Part shown: one piece after another, positions 30,107 to 43,533 of the stretch
How the letters are laid out: each line of letters begins with the position of its first letter
How positions within the stretch are numbered: position 1 is the stretch's first letter
Assembly (NCBI GenBank): GCA_001661245.1
Contig: KV454013.1
Coordinates: 21,005 to 85,004, forward strand
DNA length: 64,000 nt
Direction: 5' to 3'
Source of the DNA: Pachysolen tannophilus NRRL Y-2460
Lineage: Eukaryota > Ascomycota > Pichiomycetes > Alaninales > Pachysolenaceae
Notes under the pieces: generated by a model
Seen by the model: the letters and a program-made list of their open reading frames with translations, nothing else
The model's database searches: none
Told to the model about the DNA's origin: nothing
Translations under genes and position numbers: made by a program

Positions 30107-33100
30107 TTATGCAAGACCAAAACCTTCACGTCCTTCAGTGATAGCTAAAAGTAACGAACCACGTAATGTCTCATATGACTCATATTCTGGCAAGTCGATT
30201 TGATTAAAGCATGTATGAGATGATGGTAAACGATCAGTAGAACCGTAATCCCTATGAATACTGAACTTTGAAACACCATCGACACCCGATAATTCTTTGA
30301 AACCATGTAATGGAACTTTACTAGTACCAGTAGCAAATTGTAATAATTTTGCTCTTTCTTCAGCATCAAAAGAGCGCACAGCACGCCAGAACCATTGAAT
30401 TTGAGGAGAAGAGGCAGAATAATTGTTATATGTAGTATTAGTTTTCCAGTCATCAATGTCAATATCAGGTAATCCGGATATTAAAAGTTCCAACTCCTGC
30501 TCATTGAAAATTGCAATAAGATCTTTTGGAATAATTTCATGGAATCCTTGCAAAAAATTATCCATTTGCTCGGCCACTGAACTTTGTAAACGATATTCAA
30601 CAATAAGACGAACATACTCTTGCTTATTTTCTTCAGATACAGCGATATTACGTCCATTAGGAATTAAATCAACTATTTTGTGTTCACCGTAGTCATCCGT
30701 TTCAACTGAAAACGTTTCTACAATGATATCAGTGATATCATTTTCTAACATCCAAACCAATGACTTATAATAATCCAAGTCTAAAGTTTCCATATCTTTC
30801 AACGATAATTGATCCCCAAGGATGCACTTATATACAGCTCTACTGAAATGGCAATCCAAATAACAATTATCACAGACAGCTTTACCAATAACACGACCAA
30901 TAAATTTGAAAAATGACAAATGCTCTGGATTAACCCACGATGTTCTATTTGGATGGAAAGTGGTCTTATCAGATGCAACAGGCGTAAACAAAGCATAATC
31001 AGGGTTGAACATTTGACGTGATAATACTTGGTACCATTCACGAGTAAGTCCGCCAGCATCGACACCAGCTTCTCCGCGGAACTTAATGTCAAGTTTAGCA
31101 TTACGGAACTCTTCGCTTGATTTGAAAAATAATGACCGATACGAATCCAAGAAAACCTGACTTCTACGTACATTAACAGTCAAAATCTGCCTTTCCGTGT
31201 TCTCAGAATGAAGCTTTCTATCAAAATAGTTCTTTTTGTTATCAAATTCTAGTACACGTGGATTTCTGACTAACATAGCAAATGGACCACTCATAAGTTT
31301 AGGATTAGTACGAACCATTTGATTCAAAATCTTCTTATGTTCATCGGTAAACGTGAAAAACAAACTCTCAATAGGTTCGTTGGTAAAATCAGCTTTTTTT
31401 GCCTCGTACCTGATAGCATCCTTGATCTTCAATTCTTTGACCTTACTATGCTTGCAAACAACCATGAGAGCTTCTATTAAAGGTAACAAGACTGTGACAA
31501 CAGGCGTCAAGTACGATTTATCTTGGAAGACCCGTAAAGCGTCACTTAATGCACCCCATAAAGGACCCAAAGCCAAGCTTTTATAAAGACTCGTTAATGC
31601 TTCAACTTCGGAGCTTTTCCTGTTGCCTTGTTTCTTTTGATCAAACAAATAATCAAGTGCAGTCAAAACTCTCAAAAGTTTAGCTTGATCTGAGCTGGCA
31701 GGAGTAAACTTAGGAAGAATATCGGGATCAATTTCTTGTCCTGGACCAACTTTTTCGATAGCAGAAACTAATAATTTAAGATCGGAAACTAATGATTGTC
31801 CAAGGCTTGAAGCCTTACGTGAAAGTTCTATTGGAAAAACCCTCTGAGCATTTTGAAGTATAGATAAATTTTGCATAGCACCTAAGGTTTGTTGAAACGT
31901 TTTACCAGAGCATTCATTTGCAACTAAAATATTGATTATAAGATCCAAGTTCAGATCCGGAACAAATGGAGGTTCTATATTCTTATGGTGCTCTTTATCA
32001 GATCTTTTATTATGCGCACCTTCACTTGCTATAGTTTGCTGTTCATAATTACTTTGATTTGGGTTTTCATTCAGTGGCAGCTGAGAATCAGATTGGCTTT
32101 TTTGTATTTCTTCAGATTTAGCTCTCTTCAATGACCCCAACGGGCGTGTGGCAATTTGTAAAGTACGTGATAAAATTTCCATTAAAGATGATTCATCTTT
32201 AACCAACTTCTTGTTAAGTAATGATAATAAAGAATTAATAGGATATTTTAGACTTTTAGTAATATCACCATTCAATTCAGCTTTCCGATTCAATTTTCTG
32301 GATGTAGACAAATTTTCATGTTCCGTTAAAAAATAATAACGCATATGCAAATCAGACTCCAATAGATACTGCAGCGCTTCAATAGCTTGTTTGGCAACAA
32401 TAAGAGGATTGGATCCTGTTGGAAATTCCTGTATTGATTCCTTGATTTGGACCTGAGTTAACGGCGTCTTAGGTGTATTGCCTTTAGGAACGTTTCCCAA
32501 TAGTTTAGCCCTTGCAGTAATCTGAACAAATGATCTTTCTAAAGAACGTTGATCGTGAAGTCCATCCTGAAGAAGAGAAAGTAAAAGACCCATAACTTCT
32601 GAACGAGTTTGCTTATTATAACACAAATACTCTAATGTTTGATGCAACGCCTCTCTTTGATTATATGGTTCTGGAATAAAAATTAAACGAAGCAATGAAG
32701 CAACTCCGGTTCTATCAACAAGTGGAGTGAAAAATAATTTTTGCTTAGTAGAATCTTTAGCTTCTACGTTGCTGCTACGCGCTTCAATATTCCTGTTATT
32801 ATTTGTGGTAACTGACTCTGAAGTTTCGTTACGGTTAGCCAAAGCTTCAAAATCAGCATAACGAGACGCCATTACTTCCTGATCAATAATCTCTTGACGT
32901 ATATTTTCAGGTAAAGCACTAAGGAATTCGGGATCAATCTCACGAGAACTGAAACCTGCAACATTAGCTTCAGCTCTACGTTCCCTTATATGTTGGGTGA
33001 AAACTTCTTCCCGCATGTCTTCTGGTAATGCTTCAAAAAACTCTGGATCAATATCTGTGCCACTAATATCGACTTCTCTATCACCAATATGAACATAAAT

Positions 33101-36100
33101 TGGTTCTCTGTCTTCTTGGTGATTACCAGCTTCTTCTCCATCCGCAGCGGATTCAGCAGCTCTGGTTTCTTCTTCTTCTTGTCTCTTACGTTCTTCTTCC
33201 TCAAGAGCTTTCTTTTCTTTCTCTTCTTTTTCTTTCTGTAATTTTTCCTTCTCTCTCTTTTCTCTGTTATATAATTCGACACTAGGATCATATATCAAGT
33301 TAATAATCCTAGGTATAACCCTGGATGCATCAGTAAGAGCTGATTTCCCATAAAACATGGTGACATAATCATTCCACCTCTGCTTAGTGGATTTAATATT
33401 TGTGTTCGTAAGGTTATCTTCAACCTTTGGCCTACGAGATTCGCCGCCTCTGAACATACGAAGTAATTGATTGACCTGGGGAACTCCATCCTCATTATAC
33501 CCAAAATCATTGAATCCAGCAGCGGAGTCGATGAGGCTATTTGCACCCGGTATCATATCAAAAATGGCCGACGAAATCTCATGAGGAATACGGCGCGAGC
33601 TGTGTGGTTGGGATATCATAGCAGAAGACGAAGAATTAGGCTGTAATAGAGGATTAACCAAAACAGGCTCAGCAGAATCATCTACCGGTCTTCCGCGTGA
33701 TTGTAATCTAAAAGCAGCAGATCCATCGGCACCAATACTAATATTAAACGTATTTATCTCATCGGCAGAATCTTCCTCCTCTTCATCTTCATCAGGCTCG
33801 TCACTTTCATCGTCCTCAGAAAGTATATTCGGAGGTGTTCTAGTTCCAAAATTACGGTTTTGAGCTCGAGTATTTTCTTCATCAATATTAATTTGACCAA
33901 CAAAATCATCATCAGCATCCCCATATTGTTCCTCAAAGTTTGCAGCCCATTCATCTAATAGACCATCATCACTGGTCGAGACATCTTCTTCTTCCTCTTC
34001 ATTTAATGAGATATCACTGTAATAATTTTCACTGTCTCCGTCATCTTCATCCTCATCTCCTGATCCAATATCTATTTCATCTTCATGCAAAAGAACTATA
34101 TCGTCATCATCTTCACTCCTATCATCGCTATCATCGGTAACAACACTTTCAATGTCTTCTTCATGAAGATGATTATCCGACATTTCTGAATCTGATGAAC
34201 CAATTAAATCCATATCAGAACCTTCTTCTCCTATATCTCTAAGTTCTTCATCAGACTCTCCGCCTTCTGAATAAACTATGTCAACTGGTCCCTCTTCATC
34301 ATATTCATACTCATATTCATCATCATAGTCATCGTCAAAATCTATATCATCTAGATCATACATGCCAAGAGTAGAATTTTTAAATAAATCTGGTGTATCT
34401 TCTCTACCTTCTGCTTCATCCGTTTCTACTTCTTCTTCTTCAGCATCCGTTTGACCTCCTTTATACAAATCTTGATATTCTTTTTTAGAATAGCCTAAGC
34501 TATTCAATGCTCTGATACAAACGTTCATAACACCAGAAGTATTTGGATAGTTCAAATCTAATGCAGATAAGATTGATGTGAGCTGCGTTTGAAAACCATT
34601 TTCCAACATTATTTTGGAAACATTAAATGAATCGTACTTCACGATTTCTTTATCAACAAGAGAACCAAATTGACTACGATTCCTTGAAATTAAAGTTCCA
34701 GATAGATCGACTAAATCATAAATTTTTCCGTATCTCTCATTAGCAGGCATAGACGATGAATTATTTAACTCTTTCAAAACCCTCAAAATAATATCAGCTG
34801 TGAACTTTCTGATGAAAGTCATATCAGGGTCAACTTTCTTAGGATCTGGCTTTTCATTCTCTTGTGAAATTGGCGTCGAAATAAAGCCAAAAATAGCAAT
34901 CTTAGCCAAATTCGAAATAAGATTTTTTCTCTCATGCTCGGGTCCTTCAGCTTTTATTAATCGTTCAGTAGGAATGAGTTGATGGATGAAGAAATTCAAA
35001 GCCGTGGATCGTGGCTTTAATGGGCCATCAAATAAAGGTTTCTTCAAGAAAGTTAAAAATTCTAACTTGCTTTGTTTATAAGATGAAAGTAACTCTGCAA
35101 TGACTTGTAAAAGAAAAGCGGCATAACCAAAATGTTGATTATCTAGTGGGTTGAACTTCCAAGAATCCTTACCCATACCACGGGTATCCTTCTTATTTTC
35201 CTTATCTTTTTTCTCAAAATGCTCTATCTCTTCCTTGGGACCTGATAAATAATCCTCTCTGCTAACTTGCATTAGTTCAGATAGCAATAAATGCATAATA
35301 CCAGTTGGCTTATCAACACGAGCCTCAAGCTCGACTTCATCAATTTTTTTACCGGAATCAGCATCGAGCATATCAATGTCCTCTTCCTCATCTGCGTGAT
35401 CTAAATCTCCATCTTCAGGATTTATATGACGGATAGATAAACTAACCAAGGGGATCTTGGTGTTCTCCAATCTGCTTCTTTTTGCTACAATTTCAGAAAA
35501 TACATCATCTGAACGTAAGACCAAAGACGCAGAGTCTTTTACTAGCGAAGATAGATCTCTGCCTTTAACACGAGAAAAGCTACGTTTCGAATGAAATGCA
35601 GATTCTAACTCATGAAAAATTATATCTTTAATGACATTTGTTGTCTCAAGACACCTTCTGATAAGGATAATGACTGCAGACTGATATGCAAAATTCTTTG
35701 GGGATTTCATGAAATTTTTGACATCCTGAACCAAACACTTCAAAATACCAGATTTTGTGATTTTACGAACGCGATTCGTGTCCTTGGAAAACAAGATAAA
35801 AATACGACATATTGCAAGAGCACTTTCAGAATTTTCAATAGTCTGAATAGTTAATAATTTCTCAAATAATTGTTCTTTGATTTTTGGTTCAATTTGATAA
35901 ACATCTGGAAATTTCGGTAAAGGAACGCTTGAAGCGTGATTTAGTTTTTCAACCACTGGTACCTCTGAATCCGCCAAAATGCGCTCAAAACATAACATCG
36001 CCTTAGGAAACCAATCTCTATTCACATACTTTGTCTCAACTGCATCTGACAAAAATTGTATGAATTGATCTAAGGACCCCTCTGCTTTATAAAATATAGA

Positions 36101-39100
36101 ATCTTCTTGAAGTAATAATCCAAATAAATGTAACATGCTTGCTAAACGAGATGTATTTTCCTCTGATTGTATGCTAAATGAGTCAATATACTCCAAAACC
36201 GTTACTAAAACTGTTGATTCAAAATTAACATCCATACCGTAAGTTGAACGCGAAAACACCTCAAGAAGCAAATCTGAGACCCGGAAGACTGATCCTGGAA
36301 AGTACTGAATCATTAATAACCACTGATCAAGAAAAGTTTGTTCATTTCCGTTTCTTAAAAATGTCAATTCATCATGAGTAGAGAAATTTGAGTATTGTGA
36401 TGAAACTGGAGATGGAAACTCGGTAGTATATGGATTATGTACCGCATTTTCATTAATCTTATTCCATTCGTCTTCTCCAATATCCAAAAAAGGAGGCAAA
36501 TAAGGGCGATAAACGGGGAATAAATCCCCATGAGTATCGTTTAAAAATGTTAGGGCCTCGCTTTCTGACATTCCTAAAGAAATCAAATACTCAACTCTTC
36601 TTTGTGTTGGTTTGACATTGTTCCAAATCAATGGGTATAATTTTCCACTTAAAACTCTGGCATGTTCTTCTCCAGCAGATGAATAAACAATTTTGCTTAT
36701 AGTTATTATTAATTCAATAATCGGCAAAGTATAATTATGAATATTGCGATCGTTGGATAACATACCATCGTCGGGATTTAACAAATCTGATAGTATACCA
36801 AAAGCAAATAGTCTTGTCTGAATTACAAATGAACTTGTGATTTCATGACAAATTTCACTGTTTCCTCGTTCATCACCTTCATATAAATAACTATAGTTAG
36901 GTATTGGCATTAATGTAGAATTATTAATAATTTTACTGACCAAAAGTAAAAACTGTTTAACCAAGTTGATTGTTACACACTCCTCAGTTAATTTAACATA
37001 CTTCAAGTCCTTGACCTCATTCACCTTCAGCGGATCAAACGTTCTGATCATTTTGAAGTACGGCAATACCATATCCCTTATCATTTTGAAACCATCTTTT
37101 TGTAAAACAATTAAAGCAAAAGTGGTTACAAGCTGTTCACTCGATTGTGACCTCGATTTTGTAACAATCAATGTATTAAGAAAATTGACGAGTAATAAAT
37201 AGTAAGTTGATCTTACATTCTCGTTTAATATATTGACTTTTTTGAATAAATCAAGAAAGCATTCTGCAAATGTGTCAGTAAGCCTAATGCTGCTTTTCGG
37301 AAATTCACTTTTGCTTGTATCTTGTCTTTTATGTACAGCAATACGTATCAAAGCAACAAAGATATAACCTAACCATGTCTGAATTCTATTAATGTGGAAT
37401 CTAATTTGTAAGGTATTTTTATATTTAGCACTGGTTCTATCGAATTTTTTGATTTTGCTTTCATTTGTTTCTCCGAGAATAAGTTGAATAGGAGAAAACT
37501 CAATGGTTTGGAAAACCGTAGTGTCCTTTACGGCTTGAGATGGCATTGTAAATTGTAAATTGATTTCTTCCAAAGTGAGCCTTTTGAAAATCAGCATTAA
37601 GTTCTTCATTAATTCAGAGCCCTCTTCAGTATTAAAAAACCTTGTCAATTGAGTCATTCTTATGGAAAATAAATTGTTTGGAGTGACATAAACATCTGTT
37701 AGTATAAAAAGCATCACATCAAGTTGATTAATTAATTTCAAATAGTCAGCTCCATATTTAGCGCCGTTTTCGACACCATCAAAATTCCTGAAAAATGAAG
37801 TATCATTATTTTCAAAATTCAAGAAAGGATTTAACTTCGATATAGTATCCTGAATTGTTTTCAATAAAGGAGTAATACCATAGGACCTATCTTCATCATC
37901 AAAGAATCTTAGTAAGCCAGCAATAGCAAATAAACCATTAGATAAAACATAATCGTAAGGGGCATTAGGTATTTTGAAAAACTCTAACCAATCTTCCATT
38001 TTCAAATCTTCCATTAAACATCTCCATCTAGTATGCGTTTCAACCAATGATCCCAAAAAAGTTGCAGCATTATCAATCAAGAATGCACCATCTGATGCAT
38101 CCCATGTCTCAATGGGCTTACAACCAACTTCGTCTTCCACTACCTCTTCATCTTGTGAATGATATAGGGAGCCATACTTTTGAGACTGATAAAATTCGGC
38201 TTCACTAAAATGCTTTTTTGCAATGTCAGGTGTCTCCTTGACTAGTTTAACGACATTTTCTATAATTATCGGTTTTAATTCAGGGTGATGTCTCGATAAC
38301 TCATCAAATCTGCTACCTAAAATTGATGAATTATCTTCAGTGATCAAAATATTAGCAAATTCCACGTTTTTAAAGATCTTGAAGTATTTAGTGATGACAT
38401 CCATTGATTTGACCTTTTTCAATCCGTCTTTATTCAAACAAATAGCTCCAATGACATCCGGTAATGCAAAGAATATACGTTCGGACCTTTTGAAGAACGA
38501 TTCAAAGTTGTTTAATATTAAATCAACTGTCTTAGCTTCATTCAATATACCAAAAGCTGTTGGCTCATTTTGTATAATCGATGTGACAATGTTAATTGCA
38601 TCAGCTACTAGTGTTGGTCCAAATTGATCAATGTTATTGATAACTTTATTAAGGGTGGTCAAGATGGATGAGTCAAATAAATTTCTCATTCTGTCACCTA
38701 GTTCTGAGCCCATCAGATCCATTATTAGAGCGAACAAGTTTCTAATAAATTTTGATTGAGTATAAGTTATTTTATATAAAACTTCACTGTCCTCTGGAGC
38801 TCCACCACAAAAGGTAGGATTTTCTAAGGCAAAGTCCACTTCATGTGCAACAACTCTGATTAAATGTTTGAATCCATCATTTTCAGCAAACAAATCCAAA
38901 GAATCAGCTAATACCTGATTCATTAAAAATAATAGATGCACTGCTGCTGAACAAATTTTTTTATAATTTGTTTTCAATGAAATCAACTCCATTAATAGTT
39001 GTATCAATCCTGCGTTCACTAAAATTTGAGAAACACCTTTAACTTCAGTTAAATTTTCTATTAAATTGAAAAAACGACAAATTGATTCTTCGTGAATATT

Positions 39101-40620
39101 TGGCTTATCTTCTTTAATATCTTTTATAATAGTTCTTATCTTATGATACATCAACCCATGACTTACATTTCCTCCTAATGCTCTAATTATGTCACTTCCC
39201 CAAGATCTATTCATGGAAATATTTTCTAAAGCATTAATTGCATGAATATGAACATCTCTTGGAACAAATTGTTCATTCTCTGGAGTCGTCAACTCTGTCA
39301 AGAAGCTAAGTAAATATGGTTCCTGTTCAACCAACTTTGGTAAGATAGAAGTCAAGTGATCAGTGCAAGCTAAAAATGCTACTGCAAGACACTTGATTGA
39401 AACCAATTGTTGTCTCAACTTGATACTTTCAGCAGATTCATTATTGAAAGCCTTGGATATTGAGCATTTTAAACCAAACTGAAAATAGTATTCTGGAGGA
39501 ATTAGATCATGAGATTTATCGTATATTTGTTGTAATGATAGTTTTCTAATGTTCTCTTCTGATATCACAAAATGTTGGATTCCTTCATTTGCAGCCTGTT
39601 GAATATTACTATGCTTTTGTTTAATATGTTTTTTATTTGTTGAGTCCGTTTCATGCTGATTTTGAGTTTGTTGCTGATCATGCAATTGTTGTGATTGGGT
39701 ATTTAATAATGATCTCTTTTGTTTTCTCTTAGTTGGAGTATCCTGAGGATTTTGATGCGCTTGTTGTTGTTGTTGCTGCTGCTGTTGTTGCTGCTGTTGT
39801 TGCTGTTGTTGTTGCAATTGCAGTTTACTTAGCTTTGTTACACTCGAATTATAATATTCAAAATCCAAATACCTCCACTTACTTGGATATTCAATTCCAG
39901 TTTTACAGCAATCTAATAAACTGAAATGATCATTGATTGATGAATTATTGTTCATAATAGTACTTGGAGGGAAAAATCTAGAAAGTTCCACAAGTTTGTT
40001 TCTAACTTCTGAAGTTACATAATAATTAAGGTTTCTCTTGCGATGTTTTTCAGCTATTCTAACACATACTTTAAGAGCAGATAATCTAACAGAAATTGAC
40101 TGTGTATTGATTAATTCACATAACCTATGAGTGGAATTATAAATGGACCGATTTGAACAATTATCCAACAACGTCAATGTAAATTCTAATATTGCAATTA
40201 ATAGTTTCTCATCTTCATGATCTAAAGTACGTGATTTGACAAATTTTTCATTTAATTTGTACAAATTTATTTTTTCTTCCAATATTTCATCAAATCTATT
40301 CAACAACTCAATCCAATGATATAAATCACCTCTCGGTCTATCCCAAGATGAAATATCACCTTTTGGTCTGTACCATTTCAAATTTCTATTCAAATTGTCC
40401 AGAAGATCACTTATGGGACAAGAAACCAACTCAGTAATTAAATTTTTAGGTGGTTTTGCCTAGTAAGAAAAAAAAGAAAAAGAAAAAGAAAAAAAATTGT
40501 TAGTACCCTGATACTTTTAACCACAAGTTAAAAAGAAAAATATGTAAAATTATTTTTTTTTTTTAAATCATCACTTACCAACTCAAATCTCACCTGGTGA
40601 TCTTTTTTGTTTATTATCAT
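30107..40620 (-). CDS. TOM1: Giant HECT E3 ubiquitin ligase Tom1 (HUWE1 homologue), spliced
   Basis: 3464 aa: exon 1 40620-40579 (14 codons), intron 40578-40460 (GTAAGT, TACTAAC at 40505-40499, TACTAG), exon 2 40459-30107. Yeast Tom1 ubiquitinates unassembled ribosomal proteins, excess histones and other targets. Seen: an armadillo-like N-terminal region with WDRPRGDLYHWIELLNRFD; a Gln run of about 18 near residue 220; and a UBA-like segment near 1300 (RRVEYLISLGMSESEAL). An Asp/Glu-rich stretch follows at about 2010-2240. Two ubiquitin-binding motifs lie near 2480-2530 (DPEFFEALPEDMREEV, DPEFLSALPENIRQEI). The C-terminal HECT domain has catalytic Cys3431 in SSHTCFNQIDLP and ends EGFGLA. Without exon 1 the reading frame has no usable ATG near the start. 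Confidence 0.96.
39761..39815 (-). repeat. Coding CAG/CAA (poly-Gln) tract in TOM1
   Basis: About 18 consecutive Gln codons with CAA and CAG mixed, flanked by further Gln. It lies in the linker after the N-terminal repeats of Tom1 and is likely length-variable. Confidence 0.9.
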
Positions 40621-41392
40621 CTTGTATAACCGATGTCTCTATCTTTCTAAATTATTATTATAAAACAAGTCAGTAATTGATTGATCTTATTAAAAAAAAA
40701 GAGGCGCCTAAATTTTCTTAAATCACACCAAACTAAAAAATATGACATACTTACTGATGATTTTCAAGTTTCGAGCAAATATTAAACCTTTCGTAATCAA
40801 TCAGTATTTCAAAGACCAACGTAAAGCCTTCCAATAAAAGTTCAAAGAAATTCAATTCTAAGAGATATATTTCTTATATAAATCTTATAACTTGTTCCCT
40901 TGGTTACTTTCTAATGATTGAACTGAAAAAAATTCAATAGAAAAAATGAAAGGCAAAAACAAAAAAAACCAAAAAGAAAAAAAAGAAAGAGAAACAAGAA
41001 ACAAGAAAGAAAAAAAAATTAATAAAAAGAAAAAAAAAAAAAAGTTCAACAAGGAAATAAATTAATATCAATTCCTTTATAGAATCTTTCTTTAACTCAA
41101 GATTGAATTAAAATTTCTAATAAATATCTCTTTCAAAGCAATTAATAATTTAATTATTAAAAAAAAATACTAGTTTACAATTTAGCGCTGTTACAAACAT
41201 TACATTTTAATTGCATCTCTTTTACTTTAAGGAAAAAAATGGAAAAAAAAAAAAAAAAAAAAAAAAAAGTTTTGATTTGCCTCTACACGACCTTTTTCTC
41301 TATAAATATTTTTTTTTCAGCCGTGGACCGAAGACGGCCCACGTAAGACTGCAGGCGGGTGGGTAGGTAGCCAAGCAGGCAGGCAGGCAGGC

Positions 41393-41427
<35 letters not shown>

Positions 41428-41563
41428 AGCATTTAGAGATGGGTGTTGAGATTTGGCCGACGAGAGATAAAAGATATATATAGGAACCAATTGCTCTTTG
41501 GATTAGTTTTTCTTTTTTAGGATTTGATTTGCTAATTGGAGCTATACTGATTAGTTTTTGGCT
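40621..41563. other. Divergent TOM1/amidase region
   Basis: 943 bp, mostly A/T with long poly-A runs (for example about 41239-41267). The amidase side holds CCG-N11-CGG at 41321-41337 and a compound microsatellite at 41375-41427. No exon other than TOM1 exon 1 recognised. Confidence 0.6.
41375..41427. repeat. Compound (CAGG)n(GATA)n microsatellite
   Basis: About four CAGG/GCAG-type units followed directly by about eight GATA units, 140-190 bp upstream of the amidase ATG. Confidence 0.9.
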
Positions 41564-43237
41564 ATGTTGTGGGAAGAAGTAGCTCAATTAAAAAGAGATT
41601 CTAATCTTGGCAAGATTCGAAAAGAATGGTTATTGGATGAAATTCCATCTGTTGATGAAGTTGGTGATGTTTCTCAATATTTGGATCTATGTTTACCTTC
41701 TGAAGAGGTTGGGATCACTTCCAAAACTGCTGTGGAACTTGTTGATTGTATTTCGAAAGGAAAGTTGACTGCGTATAAGGTTACTGAAGTATTTTGTCAT
41801 AGAGCTGCATTAATTCATCAAATGACAAATTGTCTTTCTGAAATTTTCTTTGATAAAGCATTGGCTAGAGCAAAAGAGCTTGATGATTATTTCGAGAAAA
41901 GGGGTACCACAGTGGGTCCATTACACGGGTTGCCTATTTCTTTGAAAGATCAAGTCAATTTGAAAGGTGTTGAAACTTCAATAGGGTACGTTGCACCTTT
42001 TATCAATGATGAATACATGAAAGAAATCACTGGTAATTCAGCTGGAATTGATAAAGAGTCCTTGATTGCCAAGTTATTAGCTGATGCTGGTGCTGTCTTT
42101 TATGTAAAGACTACTGTACCAATGGCAATGTTGGGTTATGATACTAGTTCCAATCTTTTTGGTCAAACTTTAAATTCTCTCAATAGAAAGCTCTCATGTG
42201 GTGGTAGTTCTGGAGGTGAGGGTTCTTTGATAGGTGCATCTGGAAGTAAAGTCGGCCTTGGTACTGATATTGGTGGTTCAATAAGAACCCCTTCACTGTT
42301 TCAAGGCTTATTTGGTCTAAGACCTTCTTCTAATAGATTACCTTATCTTGGAGTTGCCAATTCAATGGCAGATCAACCTGTTATTTGCTCTGTTATTGGT
42401 CCAATGGCTCAGGATTTACAGGATTTAAAATTAATAACCAAATGTATAATCGATTCTAGACCTTGGGAAATTGATCCAAAAGTTCCACCTTTACCATGGA
42501 GAGAATTTAAGATTCAAGATTCTCCAAATCCTAAATTTATCTTTGGTATTATGGAATGGGATAGAGTTATATTTCCTCATCCACCTTTTATAAGAGCCCT
42601 CCAATTAATTAAACAAGCTTTATTATCTCAGGGTCATCAAGTCTTTAATTTTGAACCTCCAATGGATCATAATCTATTGCTTAACTTATTAACAAGTATA
42701 TTCACTGCAGATGCTTTACAAGAAATTAAAACTAATTGTGCAAAATCGGGTGAACCTTTAAATTCTTTAATTCAAAGATCTTTCGATGCCCCCTCGGAAC
42801 CAATATCTGTTATTGACCATTGGAAACAAGCAAAATTGAAATACGAATATCAACAAGTCTATGATAGAGCTTGGACTCAACCTTCCAAATCAGCCGATTT
42901 AGAAACTGAATTAGACTGCTTCATAGCACCAGCATGGTGTTCTACTTCATTCATTGCTGGAGAAAATTTGAGATCCCCATCTACATATACTCGTTTTCTA
43001 AACGTCTTGGACTACACTGTCATAGTAGTCCCAGTAACTAAAGTCGACAAGATTCTCGATAAACCTTTTGAACACTATTCTCCAATAAGTGAGAAAGATG
43101 AGATTAATTACAAAAACTACGACCCGGAGCTAATGCATGGTATGCCTGTTTGTATACAACTTGTATGTAAAAGATACCAGGAAGAAAAAGCCATTGCTTT
43201 AGCTGAGCTCCTAGTCGATGCTTTAGATAAATTATAG
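41564..43237 (+). CDS. Amidase-signature enzyme (Amd2/FAAH-like)
   Basis: 557 aa from the ATG at 41564; an in-frame TTG two codons earlier is not a likely start. Amidase-signature hydrolase of the fungal acetamidase/fatty-acid-amide group. Seen: a complete catalytic triad by comparison with FAAH, with Lys128 in ISLKDQVN, cis-Ser215 in CGGSSGGEGS and nucleophile Ser239 in DIGGSIRTPS. The substrate end APAWCST and a late MHGMPVCIQLV also match. The substrate cannot be told from sequence. Codon 245 is CTG between TPS and FQGLFGLRP, where FAAH has Ala, so Ser fits better than Leu. The promoter has a CCG-N11-CGG pair. Confidence 0.9.
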   Translation: MLWEEVAQLKRDSNLGKIRKEWLLDEIPSVDEVGDVSQYLDLCLPSEEVGITSKTAVELVDCISKGKLTAYKVTEVFCHRAALIHQMTNCLSEIFFDKALARAKELDDYFEKRGTTVGPLHGLPISLKDQVNLKGVETSIGYVAPFINDEYMKEITGNSAGIDKESLIAKLLADAGAVFYVKTTVPMAMLGYDTSSNLFGQTLNSLNRKLSCGGSSGGEGSLIGASGSKVGLGTDIGGSIRTPSLFQGLFGLRPSSNRLPYLGVANSMADQPVICSVIGPMAQDLQDLKLITKCIIDSRPWEIDPKVPPLPWREFKIQDSPNPKFIFGIMEWDRVIFPHPPFIRALQLIKQALLSQGHQVFNFEPPMDHNLLLNLLTSIFTADALQEIKTNCAKSGEPLNSLIQRSFDAPSEPISVIDHWKQAKLKYEYQQVYDRAWTQPSKSADLETELDCFIAPAWCSTSFIAGENLRSPSTYTRFLNVLDYTVIVVPVTKVDKILDKPFEHYSPISEKDEINYKNYDPELMHGMPVCIQLVCKRYQEEKAIALAELLVDALDKL

Positions 43238-43533
43238 AATATTTTATATATATATATATATATATACTAATCAAGTTTCATTACCAATCATAAAAGTTAG
43301 TTAATTAATTGTATAGTAGTGTACTAAATATCAGTCTATTTTCATTGTGATGCCTTCGTTCATTCGTAAAACCAGAAGAAAAGAGATGACCAAGAATGAG
43401 TAATATACCATATAATATAAGTAAAGTTGTGAATTTCCTTTTCTTATGAAGCCTTTTTTGTGAATTTGAAGATCAATTAAGCTGCAATTTCACAGTTTTT
43501 GTTCTCTTTTTTGAGGGTTTTTTTTTTTTTACA
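43238..43533. other. Intergenic between amidase and DIA4
   Basis: Tandem gap. (TA)n at about 43244-43266, then a more balanced stretch around 43350-43400 that includes a 17-codon upstream ORF starting at 43352. Likely the DIA4 promoter and leader. Confidence 0.5.

Noticed and set aside
41300-41587. 95-codon minus-strand ORF over the amidase start
   Set aside because: Built from the GATA/CAGG microsatellite (YLSI repeats) and overlaps the real gene.
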